From an uncultured Bacteroidia bacterium (GTDB taxonomy: Bacteria > Bacteroidota > Bacteroidia > Bacteroidales > Prolixibacteraceae), in contig CAIUAN010000005.1 of NCBI GenBank assembly GCA_903897145.1, positions 81,421-145,420 on the forward strand: DNA of 64,000 nt, given 5' to 3'. Both the position numbers and the translations under genes were made by a program. How positions within the stretch are numbered: the stretch's first letter is position 1; every line of letters begins with the position of its first letter. This document shows positions 10,011-18,266 of the stretch, piece by piece. The notes below the pieces were generated by a model. It was not told where the DNA came from and ran no database searches. It saw only the letters and a program-made list of their open reading frames with translations.

Positions 10011-10040
10011 TTGGAGAGAAATAAAATTTGATTAGTTTTG
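10011..10040 (+). promoter_or_regulatory. Promoter of tRNA-Phe
   Basis: TTG at 10011-10013, a 19-base spacer and TAGTTTTG at 10033-10040 match the Bacteroidota -33/-7 arrangement. The tRNA begins 19 bases after the box. Confidence 0.7.
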
Positions 10041-10058
10041 CCACGCGTTCGAAAACAA

Positions 10059-10131
10059 GGTGCCATAGCTCAGTTGGTAGAGCAATGGACTGAAAATCCA
10101 TGTGTCCCTGGTTCAATTCCAGGTGGCACCA
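10059..10131 (+). tRNA. tRNA-Phe (GAA)
   Basis: A 73-base cloverleaf. The acceptor stem GGTGCCA/TGGCACC is perfect, the anticodon loop CTGAAAA gives GAA, and the T arm is CCTGG-TTCAATT-CCAGG. The discriminator is A and the CCA end is not encoded. It is a single gene with its own promoter and a strong hairpin 24 bases downstream. Confidence 0.97.
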
Positions 10132-10154
10132 CATCTTAAGAAAACGCATACTAC

Positions 10155-10192
10155 AGAAAAGGCTGATTTTCAATTGAAAATCAGCCTTTTCT
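10155..10192. terminator. Bidirectional terminator between tRNA-Phe and the TPR gene
   Basis: A perfect 19-bp inverted repeat centred at 10173/10174 (arm AGAAAAGGCTGATTTTCAA). The plus strand ends in CTTTTCTTTT. It serves the convergent tRNA-Phe and Ton-operon transcripts. Confidence 0.85.
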
Positions 10193-10218
10193 TTTAGGTT
10201 GTAAACCTAAATCCTGCA

Positions 10219-11949
10219 CTACTGAGCTTTGGGCAGTGCAATCTTTAATTTTTTGAAGACTTCCAGCCCTTGCGCATCCGCAGGATCAATCAATAAGATC
10301 TTACGGAAATATTCAACCGAAGAATTTTTTAAGGTGGCAGCCTTTTCCTTATCTGTCTTCACGTTTTTCTCACTATTTAAGTAGTAATAAGAAGCCAAGA
10401 ACCGACAGCATTCAATAATAGATCGGCGATTCTTTACCACATCACCAGCTTCATAGATGGCAAGTGCTTTTTCATAAGACTCCTTAGCCAAGGTCCCTTC
10501 AGCCTCAGGATCAAGGAATGAGTTCATCCTTCCTCTCCAAATAAAGCCACCTGCATATTTATCGTTTAAGGTGGTCACTACAGCAAAAGAGCTATCTGCC
10601 TTCTGATAATAAGCACGTTTTAAAGCATTAACAGCTAAACTATCAGCAAATGGCACCTTACTTATCTTTTGAAGGTTCATTAAAGAGTCGTATTGCGAAT
10701 GATAGACTTCAGCCTGGAAATAATATTCTTTCCCGATTAAGAATGTAGTCGCTAACTTATCTGCGCCATTAGCCATCATTTTTAGATAAATCCGTACGGC
10801 ATGATTGTGCATTTTATTAGCGATATACAATTTTGACAACTCATCATAAAGCTCTGTTTTTGTAGAGTCTAAGGCCAAAGCTTTATTAAAACTTGAAATC
10901 GCCATGGTATCTTTTCCAACTTTCTGCAACAATCGACCATAATAAACATAGTCAGAAGGGATATTCTTCTCAGGATCGTGAATCTTAAAGAATTTATCAA
11001 GGTAAGAAACTCCTTCGGCATATTTCTGAGTCTCGTAGGCAATATAGCCTCTAACACGCAATAAAACAGACTCGTTTTTACTGAGCTTCATAACCTCTTC
11101 CAATAACTTAACTGATTCGTCGTAGTTCTTATTAAAGAATAGGATAATAGCAAGCCTCTCCTTATCCTCAGCTGAAACTTCTGCCCGACTGATGTAGATA
11201 CGGTAATTTTTTTCAGCCTCTGGATATTTGCCAATCAAATAATATAAATCGCCTAGATTTTTATAGACTAAGATTTGGTCAGTATTCAGCTCGATACTTT
11301 TTGCTAAGGCATTAACCGCATCACGGTTAGCGCGAGCTAGTGTATGAATAACGCCAAGTTTACGATAAGCTAAGGCATAAGCAGGATCAAAATAGATCGC
11401 TCGGTCATAGGCGTTTGATGCTGGACCATACCGATGGCGAATTAGCTCATAATCACCAGCAACAATATGGAAAGGTGCATATTTAGAGTTAAGCTCAATA
11501 CCTTGGGTAAGAAAGCGATTCCCTGTCGCAGTATCTTTCTTAGCATGATCGAAACAACCTTTTGCAATTGTGCAGTATACTTCTGGATTCTTTTTATCCA
11601 TTTTTCGGGCTTTCTCGAAATACTCGAGTTCAGCTGTCTTATCGCCATTCCAGAGTGCTATTTTGCCAAGACCAATCAAAGGGAATGGGGACTTAGGGTC
11701 TGAAGCAAGCGCATTTTGATAAGCTATTTTTGCACTATCAGGCTGTTGCAAATATAAATAAGTGTCACCTAAGGAGCAGTTGGCACGCACATCGCCAGGG
11801 GTTGACTTAATTCGGCTCAGAAAAAAGCTACGCGCTTGATGAAACTGAGAATCATCAAGAAAATATTGTCCTTGATTGGTATTTGGCTGCGCCTGAATGT
11901 TACTTATTGCAAGTACCGTACCTAAAATTAAAAGTGTTAATCGTTTCAT
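10219..11949 (-). CDS. TPR protein, last gene of the Ton operon
   Basis: I start it at the ATG at 11949 (576 residues), because MKRLTLLILGTVLAISNIQAQ is a clean signal peptide and an upstream start would overlap the PstS-like gene. The mature protein is almost entirely TPR repeats (YLYLQQPDSAKIAYQNAL, YYLIGKYPEAEKNYRIY and others), about ten or more units, and should be a periplasmic scaffold. It lies 40 bases after the PstS-like gene. Similar TPR proteins end exbB-exbD-tonB operons in related genomes. No enzymatic motif is visible, and the partner is unknown. Confidence 0.85.
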   Translation of the reverse strand: MKRLTLLILGTVLAISNIQAQPNTNQGQYFLDDSQFHQARSFFLSRIKSTPGDVRANCSLGDTYLYLQQPDSAKIAYQNALASDPKSPFPLIGLGKIALWNGDKTAELEYFEKARKMDKKNPEVYCTIAKGCFDHAKKDTATGNRFLTQGIELNSKYAPFHIVAGDYELIRHRYGPASNAYDRAIYFDPAYALAYRKLGVIHTLARANRDAVNALAKSIELNTDQILVYKNLGDLYYLIGKYPEAEKNYRIYISRAEVSAEDKERLAIILFFNKNYDESVKLLEEVMKLSKNESVLLRVRGYIAYETQKYAEGVSYLDKFFKIHDPEKNIPSDYVYYGRLLQKVGKDTMAISSFNKALALDSTKTELYDELSKLYIANKMHNHAVRIYLKMMANGADKLATTFLIGKEYYFQAEVYHSQYDSLMNLQKISKVPFADSLAVNALKRAYYQKADSSFAVVTTLNDKYAGGFIWRGRMNSFLDPEAEGTLAKESYEKALAIYEAGDVVKNRRSIIECCRFLASYYYLNSEKNVKTDKEKAATLKNSSVEYFRKILLIDPADAQGLEVFKKLKIALPKAQ

Positions 11950-11989
11950 TGTTCGTATTGGATATAAATTATAAGCTTTGCCAAAGCTA

Positions 11990-12931
11990 CTAAAAATCTT
12001 TTCTTGTTTTAACAACTCGAGTTGGCGCAATTGCGGGAAGGATGCCCGACTTCAAAATAATACGTTGACCCTTATCACTAGCGAGGAAAGCAGAGAATCC
12101 TGTAGCCAATCCATTTCGGGGTTCCGCATTGATAATATAAATGTCGCGTGTAAGCGGATAGATATGCTCAGCCATATACGCCTGATAAGGTTTATAACTA
12201 TTCTCAACATTAGGTCTAGAGTTATCGCTTACCGAGCACACTTTAATTTTTTTGTGAAATGACAGATGTGTTGAATCGTTGTCATTACTAATCCAACTTG
12301 CCCCAATAAATCCCAAAACGCCAGGATGAGTGCTCGTATATTCGATCACATCTTTGTTATAGTCAAGGGCAAAGACATTCGTCTTAACCAATTTCCCTCC
12401 ACAAATAGAATCCACTAAATAATTAATAATGCTTGACTTTTGGTTATCAAATACGGCACTTATCTTCCCTGAATTCGAGGTTGGATTAATCTGATTCCAA
12501 GAGGTTATTTTACCCGTTAGTAGTTCTTTAATCTGATTAATAGTTACCAAGGTATCTGAACTTTGTTTTGAGACAATTAAAGCAATGGCATCGGTGGCTA
12601 CTTTAGTCTGACGGGGATAAATCTTTTTTTGATGAAACAGGGCAACCTCCTCTTTACTTAAAGGACGCGAAGCTATGATTAGCTGAACATCACCATTCAT
12701 CAATTGCGCAAAGGCATCTATTTCTGGAACATAGGTCGATTTAAATTCCGTGTAGCCATAAATGGCTTTGAACACATCTAGTTCCGCTTCTATGATTGGT
12801 TTGAAAGTCTCGTCAGTCGCAATGGTAGCATGACCAGTTGTTGGAGTATTCGTGTAAGGATTACCACGAAAGAAGCCACAGTTCGAAAAGACAAAAGCTA
12901 AGAAAAGGAATAGACTAATTCGCTTCATCAT
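11990..12931 (-). CDS. PstS-like substrate-binding lipoprotein in the Ton operon
   Basis: Started at the ATG at 12931 (313 residues), which gives a lipoprotein signal with the lipobox cysteine in FSNCGFF. The fold is that of PstS-type phosphate-binding proteins (PBP-like): IASRPLSKEEVALF, DAIALIVSKQSSDTLVTI and LLTGKITSWNQI are characteristic. No pstC, pstA or pstB gene is present; the neighbours are tonB and a TPR gene instead. It overlaps the preceding small membrane gene by 17 bases, so coupling is tight. It may bind phosphate or another anion and inform the Ton complex; that role is inference. Confidence 0.85.
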   Translation of the reverse strand: MMKRISLFLFLAFVFSNCGFFRGNPYTNTPTTGHATIATDETFKPIIEAELDVFKAIYGYTEFKSTYVPEIDAFAQLMNGDVQLIIASRPLSKEEVALFHQKKIYPRQTKVATDAIALIVSKQSSDTLVTINQIKELLTGKITSWNQINPTSNSGKISAVFDNQKSSIINYLVDSICGGKLVKTNVFALDYNKDVIEYTSTHPGVLGFIGASWISNDNDSTHLSFHKKIKVCSVSDNSRPNVENSYKPYQAYMAEHIYPLTRDIYIINAEPRNGLATGFSAFLASDKGQRIILKSGILPAIAPTRVVKTRKDF

Positions 12932-13124
12932 ATTTAGTTTTAGCCAGCAAAGTATATATCCTAAAACTACCATACAATACAAGTAATAGTCCAAGACAGA
13001 CTCGTGTAAAACTATTCACTGGGAGCAGTATACTGTTATAAAACAAGATAACTACTCCCAGTGAAAGATAGACAATAGACATCAATGACTTAAAGGCAAG
13101 AAAAACTGGCTTTTTTAGTCTCAT
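12915..13124 (-). CDS. Small two-helix membrane protein of the Ton operon
   Basis: A 69-residue protein with two transmembrane helices (about 9-29 and 39-60) and short basic or charged ends (RLKKP, KTKYDEAN). It begins 8 bases after the tonB stop and overlaps the next gene. Genes of this size sit at the same place in related Bacteroidota Ton operons, which argues that it is real. No function is known. It may be an accessory of the ExbB/ExbD complex. Confidence 0.75.
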   Translation of the reverse strand: MRLKKPVFLAFKSLMSIVYLSLGVVILFYNSILLPVNSFTRVCLGLLLVLYGSFRIYTLLAKTKYDEAN

Positions 13125-13132
13125 CAGATGTC

Positions 13133-13924
13133 CTATTGCAGCACATATTTAATTGGAACGGTGTAACTTACCAATACCGCTTTTCCACCTTGTCTTCCAG
13201 GAGTCCAAGCTGGCATCTTAGCTAACACGCGGATTGCTTCTTCATCACAACCGCCACCGATACCACGAACCACTTTAATACGTGTTATTTTACCTTCTTT
13301 ATCTACAACGAAGTTTACGATTACCGTCCCTTGAATACCATTTTCAGCAGCCATGGATGGATAACGCAAGTTCGAATGGATAAACTTCATCATCTCTTTT
13401 TCTCCACCAGGAAACTGAGGCATCTGCTCAACGATCACAAAAGGTTGATCTGGCTCTTCTGTGATTTTTTGCGTCGCAATAGGAGCGGCCACATCATCAG
13501 TACCTTTATCGAACGCCACATTACTAACAGCTGCTTTAGTCTCGATTACTTCCTTTTGAAGTTTAATTTCTTCCTCAGGCACTAGTTCATCAGGTTTAAT
13601 GACAGGAGGAGTAAATTTAATGGTATTCCTTAGCGGTGGTGGCGGAGGTGGAATCTCTTTCAGGATATTCTCCTTTGGTTTTTCCAACTCAATTTTTGAG
13701 AGTGTACGAACTGTAACATCCTTATCCGCACTTTTCGGAAAGATCTGTTTTAGTAGAATAGGTGCTGAGACAATAAGAATAAAAAGAAGGGCCGCGGTAA
13801 GTAGGGCACGAAAATGTCTCTGAGTAGAGTTTTTTCTAAGCTCATATGCACCGTACGCCTGGTTCTTCGATTCAAAAACTAAATCGCACCATTCGTTCGA
13901 AAAAATATCATTATTTGCTGCCAT
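13133..13924 (-). CDS. tonB: Energy transducer TonB (operon copy)
   Basis: A 263-residue protein. A cytoplasmic N-terminus with YGAYELRKN is followed by one transmembrane helix (about 38-60), a proline-rich spacer (KEIPPPPPPLRN) and a TonB C-terminal domain (about 165-263) with PQFPGGEKEM, LRYP and IGGGCDEEA. It transmits the proton motive force from ExbB/ExbD to outer membrane receptors. It is encoded 130 bases after the second exbD. A second, very similar tonB lies upstream at 16669-17478. Confidence 0.95.
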   Translation of the reverse strand: MAANNDIFSNEWCDLVFESKNQAYGAYELRKNSTQRHFRALLTAALLFILIVSAPILLKQIFPKSADKDVTVRTLSKIELEKPKENILKEIPPPPPPLRNTIKFTPPVIKPDELVPEEEIKLQKEVIETKAAVSNVAFDKGTDDVAAPIATQKITEEPDQPFVIVEQMPQFPGGEKEMMKFIHSNLRYPSMAAENGIQGTVIVNFVVDKEGKITRIKVVRGIGGGCDEEAIRVLAKMPAWTPGRQGGKAVLVSYTVPIKYVLQ

Positions 13925-14054
13925 GTAGGATACAATTTTTATCCGTAAATAAATTTAAAACCAAGATTAAGAAGCTATGGTTACTACTCAAACAAGTAGA
14001 ATAAACAAAACTAGCTGTCAATCCATTAAAAAGACTCAGGAGAAGTTTGGAAGA

Positions 14055-14669
14055 TTATAATTTCTTCGCTAATAATTCTAAGTCAAACGGTGTAATATCA
14101 ACAATTGCATAACGACCAATATTGCAGATTGCCATCTCATCCAATGCATCGATCAAATTCTTATAAGAACTATCAATAGTTCCTTTGATCAGCACAATCG
14201 GGGCTTTTTTATCAGCAATAATCTCGTCTCTCTTCTTTTCAAAATCTTTAGGCGAAAGCTTTTCTGCATCTTTAAGAGCTTTAAGCTGACGAACTTGAAC
14301 CATGATATCGTAATTCTTTTTGATCAAAAACTGACGCATTCCTTTCGGAGAGAAATCGGTTTGATTCAAAACAGGATCGATGTTGTTTTCACGCGTTCCT
14401 TCGTAATAAAAGACTTTGTTTTCTTTCCCCAGTAATATGGTGACCGCCCGAGAAGCTTTGATCTTTGTCTGATCTTCTTCTGTAACCTTCTCTTTTGAAG
14501 GCATTGCAATCTCCATAGTCTGAGGCTTGTTCAATGTTGTTGCCAACATAAAAAACGTAATCAACAAGAAACCTAAATCTACCATCGGCGTAAAATCGAC
14601 GCGAGTAGACATCTTTTTGGTCTTGCCTTTTTTCTTTCCTTGATTATTATCTTGAGCTACTTCAGACAT
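14055..14669 (-). CDS. exbD: ExbD/TolR biopolymer transport protein, second copy
   Basis: A 204-residue protein with a single N-terminal transmembrane helix that carries the conserved proton-channel aspartate in VDFTPMVDLGFLLITFFML. A periplasmic domain follows. It differs from the first exbD by a longer lysine-rich N-terminus. Paired exbD genes are usual in Bacteroidota, where the two products may form a heterodimer in the ExbB pentamer; that is family knowledge. The gap to the first exbD is 17 bases. Confidence 0.94.
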   Translation of the reverse strand: MSEVAQDNNQGKKKGKTKKMSTRVDFTPMVDLGFLLITFFMLATTLNKPQTMEIAMPSKEKVTEEDQTKIKASRAVTILLGKENKVFYYEGTRENNIDPVLNQTDFSPKGMRQFLIKKNYDIMVQVRQLKALKDAEKLSPKDFEKKRDEIIADKKAPIVLIKGTIDSSYKNLIDALDEMAICNIGRYAIVDITPFDLELLAKKL

Positions 14670-14686
14670 GAATTTAAGATTTACAG

Positions 14687-15295
14687 TTATTCGTAATCAG
14701 GCGCATTTTTAAGACTCGTAAGAAGGTTATACCTATTCTCATTGATATCTTGAAGGGTACCCATTAACTTTTTAATCACTGGATAAGTTGTAGCTTGGTC
14801 AGCTTTGATTGCGATTCGATACTCAGCATTAACTGTCTTGGCAACACTAACCCATGATTTAAACTGATTGTCTAAAGAATCACAAGGTATGCCAAGGGCA
14901 TTTTGAGGTAAATCACGCTCTTCGGTTTTCAGAGCCAGATACGTTTTCATCATCGTAATCGGAACTCCAAATTTATTGATCAGACTAAACTCTTTTAATT
15001 CGGCAGCAGTAAAAGTTACATTATAGGCAGCTCCCATTTTAGTAAGCATTTGGACTCTATTATCTTGTCCATCAGCTCCCAAGAAGACTTTACCCTTCGC
15101 ATCTACAAGGATAGAGATAACATTCCGATCTGGAAGTTTGATCTCTGATATAGAGGCTGGTGTGCTCACCTTAACTGGCTCTTTCTGAGTGAAGTTAGAG
15201 GTAAGCATAAAGAAGGTCAGCAATAAGAACGCAACATCACACATTGCGGTCATATCAATAGCCGTGCTCTTCCTTTTGATTTTTACTTTTGGCAT
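14687..15295 (-). CDS. exbD: ExbD/TolR biopolymer transport protein, first copy
   Basis: A 202-residue protein. The helix contains IDMTAMCDVAFLLLTFFML with the conserved aspartate in MCDVAF. The periplasmic part is about 160 residues. It lies 25 bases after exbB. It forms the inner-membrane motor with ExbB and energises TonB. Confidence 0.94.
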   Translation of the reverse strand: MPKVKIKRKSTAIDMTAMCDVAFLLLTFFMLTSNFTQKEPVKVSTPASISEIKLPDRNVISILVDAKGKVFLGADGQDNRVQMLTKMGAAYNVTFTAAELKEFSLINKFGVPITMMKTYLALKTEERDLPQNALGIPCDSLDNQFKSWVSVAKTVNAEYRIAIKADQATTYPVIKKLMGTLQDINENRYNLLTSLKNAPDYE

Positions 15296-15320
15296 AATTA
15301 TAAATTATAATACAATTCGC

Positions 15321-16124
15321 TTAGTGCTTAGAGGCAAATGTTTGAACGATGCTATAACCAGCCTCATCAATTGAGTAGGTTAATTTGTCAATTTTAGTGG
15401 TGAAATAGTTGTACATCACAACGGCAAGAGCACCCGTACCAATACCAAATGCAGTATTGATAAGCGCTTCAGAAATACCTGTTGATAAGGCAACTGAGTC
15501 AGGAGCACCTGCATTCGCCATAGCAGCAAATGAACGAATCATACCAAGAACGGTTCCCAAAAGACCCATCATAGTAGCTACAGAAGAAATAGTCGCTAGA
15601 ATTGGAAGATTCTGCTCTAAGCTAGGAAGTTCAAGTGAAGTTGCTTCTTCGATATTTTTCGTAATATCCAATAATTTCTGCTCCTTAGTCATCGAATTAT
15701 CTTTCTCTAACTGCTGATATTTTAATAAGGCAGCTTTAGATACACTCGCGATTGAACCTTCGAAACGATCACATTCTGCAACAGCACCGCTGATGTCATT
15801 TTTTGCAAGCGAGCCTTTGATTTTTTCAACAAAATCTACAGCAGAACCTTTACCACCTGCTTTATTGATTGTTAAGAAACGCTCTATTGAAAAAGCGATC
15901 ACAGTCAATAACAAAGTCATAATGACTGGAACAATCATTCCACCTTTATAGATTACACCTAAAAAATTACCTGGGATAGGAGCGTTAGCACTATTATTCC
16001 CTTGGAAATTGCCAGAGGCACCCATTATCAAGTTAAACACAAGTATCGCAACGACAAGCGAAACGGGAATAACAGACATCGAAAATACCTTTTGAAATTT
16101 TAAAAATCCATTTTGTGATTTCAT
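15321..16124 (-). CDS. exbB: ExbB/TolQ/MotA family proton channel protein
   Basis: A 267-residue protein. After an N-terminal helix (about 17-36), another at 55-75 and a cytoplasmic loop, the MotA/ExbB core lies at about 155-265 with ATISSVATMMGLLGTVLGMIRSF and TAFGIGTGALAVVMYN. It forms the pentameric ring of the Ton motor. It is the first gene of the seven-gene operon. Three 12-base tandem repeats lie 19 bases upstream of its start (16144-16174). Confidence 0.95.
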   Translation of the reverse strand: MKSQNGFLKFQKVFSMSVIPVSLVVAILVFNLIMGASGNFQGNNSANAPIPGNFLGVIYKGGMIVPVIMTLLLTVIAFSIERFLTINKAGGKGSAVDFVEKIKGSLAKNDISGAVAECDRFEGSIASVSKAALLKYQQLEKDNSMTKEQKLLDITKNIEEATSLELPSLEQNLPILATISSVATMMGLLGTVLGMIRSFAAMANAGAPDSVALSTGISEALINTAFGIGTGALAVVMYNYFTTKIDKLTYSIDEAGYSIVQTFASKH

Positions 16125-16668
16125 ACTCTAATGATTACTAATTGTTTAAATAATAGTTTAAATGATAGTTTAAGAACTGCTTAGAAAATATACAACATTA
16201 ATAAAAAAAACGATAATAAAGCACCTTGTCTGGATTAAAAATTCAGAAAGATCGCTGAATTAAGGTCATGCCAAAAAATTGACTTTGATGTAAAACACTT
16301 GACAATCTAGTTCTACAAACTTATTTTAATGCGACAGAATTATAATTCATCTTCCATAAAATAAGAACGATTACTCGAAAATTTTCAGTTTGAAAACGAT
16401 CTAGTTTTTTAAATCGTTGACAAAATTAATAATCCAATTCAATTGGCATCAGAAGGGCCTTGCAAAAATGAAATAATGTTAAAATATTAACATATTTTAA
16501 CAAATTGAAAGTAATCGAACACCCCTCCTTGAGATACAATGATCTATGAGCCAATAACTTTACCTAAAAGTCTAAATTCTTTGAATTTGATCAGTCTACT
16601 CTGCTTAGGTAAGATCTTCAGAAAGAATTAAATTAAAAGTATGTAATTCCCAAAAATTAAGAAGCTGA
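16125..16668. other. 544-base spacer between the two tonB loci
   Basis: An AT-rich non-coding region upstream of exbB. It holds three 12-base tandem repeats (16144-16174) and one TAnnTTTG on the minus strand (TAATTTTG, 16438-16431), about 310 bases before exbB. I see no ORF, no strong terminator for the upstream tonB and no RNA gene. The exbB promoter is not certain. Confidence 0.4.
16144..16174. repeat. Three 12-base tandem repeats upstream of exbB
   Basis: GTTTAAA occurs at 16144, 16156 and 16168 (the last as GTTTAAG), each separated by 12 bases. The first two units are GTTTAAATAATA and GTTTAAATGATA. They lie just before the exbB start, in the leader or ribosome-binding region. Confidence 0.75.
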
Positions 16669-17478
16669 TTACTCTTGCAAGACAAACCGAAAAGGGAGCG
16701 AATAAGCAACAAGAACAGGAATTCCAGCCTGTCTTCCTGGACTCCAAGTAGGCATTTTTTCAAGAATACGCACAGCTTCTTCGTCGCATCCACCCCCAAT
16801 GCCCCGAATTATTCTAATCTGGGTGATCTTCCCATCTTTACCAACAACAAAATTAACAGTCACGGTCCCTTTTATGCCATTTTCAATTGCAGTGATAGGA
16901 TATCTCAGGTTTCTTTTAATGAAGTTGATCATCTCTTTCTCTCCGCCAGGGAATTGAGGCATTTGTTCCACAAAAACAAAGGGTTTCTCAGGATCTTCAG
17001 CCACATCTTTTTTTAAACTAGTTGCAATTGGTGCTGCAATGTCGTCGGTACCCTTGTCATAGGTGACATTACTAATCGCAGCTTTTGCATCAACTGCCTC
17101 TTTTTGAGAAATAGGCTGTTCTTCCTCGGCTACCAATTGATCCGGTTTGATAACGGGAGGAGTAAACTTGATTGTATTTCGCAAAGGTGGAGGAGGCGGA
17201 ACCTCTCTAAGTATAGAGGGCTCTTTAGGCTTCTCCAATTTAATGGATGATATGACCCGCACAGACACATTTTTTTCTGTATTACGAGGAGTCATTTGAT
17301 GAATTAAAGAAGGCAAGGAGACGACAAAAACAAACAATACGATGGCCATGAATAAACCCCAGAAATGCCTTGACTGAGAATTTTTGCGAAGCTCATACGC
17401 GCCATAAACATGGTTTTGCGAAGGCTGAAAAACTAATTCGTACCACTCTTTCGAGAATATATCATTATTTGCTGCCAT
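16669..17478 (-). CDS. tonB: Second energy transducer TonB (paralog)
   Basis: A 269-residue TonB closely related to the operon copy. They share MAANNDIFS at the start, YGAYELRKNS, the proline run before LRNTIKFTPPVIKP, and the C-terminal PQFPGGEKEM and IGGGCDEEA. The layout is one helix (about 40-60), a spacer and a TonB C-terminal domain. It is alone, 544 bases upstream of exbB, with no exb genes of its own, so it must use the ExbB/ExbD encoded next to it. It looks like a tandem duplication that has since diverged, mainly in the transmembrane helix and spacer. Confidence 0.95.
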   Translation of the reverse strand: MAANNDIFSKEWYELVFQPSQNHVYGAYELRKNSQSRHFWGLFMAIVLFVFVVSLPSLIHQMTPRNTEKNVSVRVISSIKLEKPKEPSILREVPPPPPLRNTIKFTPPVIKPDQLVAEEEQPISQKEAVDAKAAISNVTYDKGTDDIAAPIATSLKKDVAEDPEKPFVFVEQMPQFPGGEKEMINFIKRNLRYPITAIENGIKGTVTVNFVVGKDGKITQIRIIRGIGGGCDEEAVRILEKMPTWSPGRQAGIPVLVAYSLPFRFVLQE

Positions 17479-17783
17479 GTAGGAGATAAATTTAAAATTT
17501 AATTCTCTAACAATCTCATAATAAAACTGATAATGAAAATATCAGCACATAGAAAAATAGGAAGATCAAAAAACTGAAATATCGTGACAGAACAGAATCG
17601 GCAGGAAAATTACTTCTTTAAATATACGAAATAAATTTCAAAATAGTACGGAATCATGATTAAATTCATCCTTTAATTCGACACTAAAATAGACTGAGAA
17701 AATAGAAATAAGACTTATAAGAAACAAAAAAGCCATCTACAAAAAGTTGCTGATGGCTAGCTAATAAATACGATACCAAAGAA
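17479..17783. other. Non-coding region upstream of the second tonB
   Basis: 305 AT-rich bases that should hold the promoter of the second tonB. I found no exact TAnnTTTG in it. Its right end carries the terminator of the retropepsin-like gene (17731-17758). Confidence 0.4.
17731..17758 (-). terminator. Terminator after the retropepsin-like gene
   Basis: AGCCATC / GATGGCT stem (7 bp) with a 14-base loop, followed by TTTTTTG on the minus strand. It lies 25 bases after the stop codon. Confidence 0.65.
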
Positions 17784-18203
17784 TTATTCAGAGCCTAACC
17801 AAATTTTATGTTCCTTAAAATCAAGTTTAGCAACGTTTGCTAGTAAGAAATCGGCACCCAACAATCCAATTATCTTCTTGTCGGTAAATTTTGAATATTC
17901 ATGATTTATATGATGAAAATCAACCAATGCCACCCTTAAAACTCCCCATGAGACGCTACCTAACACCAAGTCAGAGATTGATCCAGAACCGGTTTCGACC
18001 ATCTCTTTTCCAAGCCCTGTTGCCAATACAGAATCACTATTTTCTTGAACATAAAGCATCGTCATTGCCTGATCAAAAACACTGCGAGAAGCACCAGTAT
18101 CGATGATCCACCATCCATTCTCTAGTCCTTTAAATTCAGCCTCAATCAAGATATGATAAGCATTCTCTTCAAGCTCTACAACCTCAAAACTTATCTCTTT
18201 CAT
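17784..18203 (-). CDS. Retropepsin-like aspartic protease domain protein
   Basis: A 139-residue protein with one retropepsin-type half: the active-site motif IIDTGASRSVFD (Asp35) and the flap and C-terminal GLLGADFLL. With only one DTGA it would have to dimerise, as retroviral proteases do. No signal peptide or membrane anchor is visible. The gene starts 18 bases before the mdh terminator and has no promoter box, so expression probably depends on readthrough from mdh. Substrate unknown; clan AA bacterial relatives are poorly studied. Confidence 0.8.
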   Translation of the reverse strand: MKEISFEVVELEENAYHILIEAEFKGLENGWWIIDTGASRSVFDQAMTMLYVQENSDSVLATGLGKEMVETGSGSISDLVLGSVSWGVLRVALVDFHHINHEYSKFTDKKIIGLLGADFLLANVAKLDFKEHKIWLGSE

Positions 18204-18220
18204 ATTTTATGATCGCTAAA

Positions 18221-18244
18221 AAAAGGGGCTTAAAAACCCCTTTT
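18221..18244 (-). terminator. Terminator between mdh and the retropepsin-like gene
   Basis: An 8-bp stem AAAAGGGG/CCCCTTTT with an 8-base loop, followed by T residues on the minus strand, 23 bases after the mdh stop. Confidence 0.8.
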
Positions 18245-18266
18245 AATAAACATATAAGAAACCTCT

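Noticed and set aside
11950..12030. Upstream start of the TPR gene at 12030
   Set aside because: It would overlap the PstS-like gene and place 27 residues before a clean signal peptide.
16125..16668. CRISPR-like or RNA gene in the spacer before exbB
   Set aside because: Only three short 12-base repeats without spacers, and no strong RNA fold apparent by eye.
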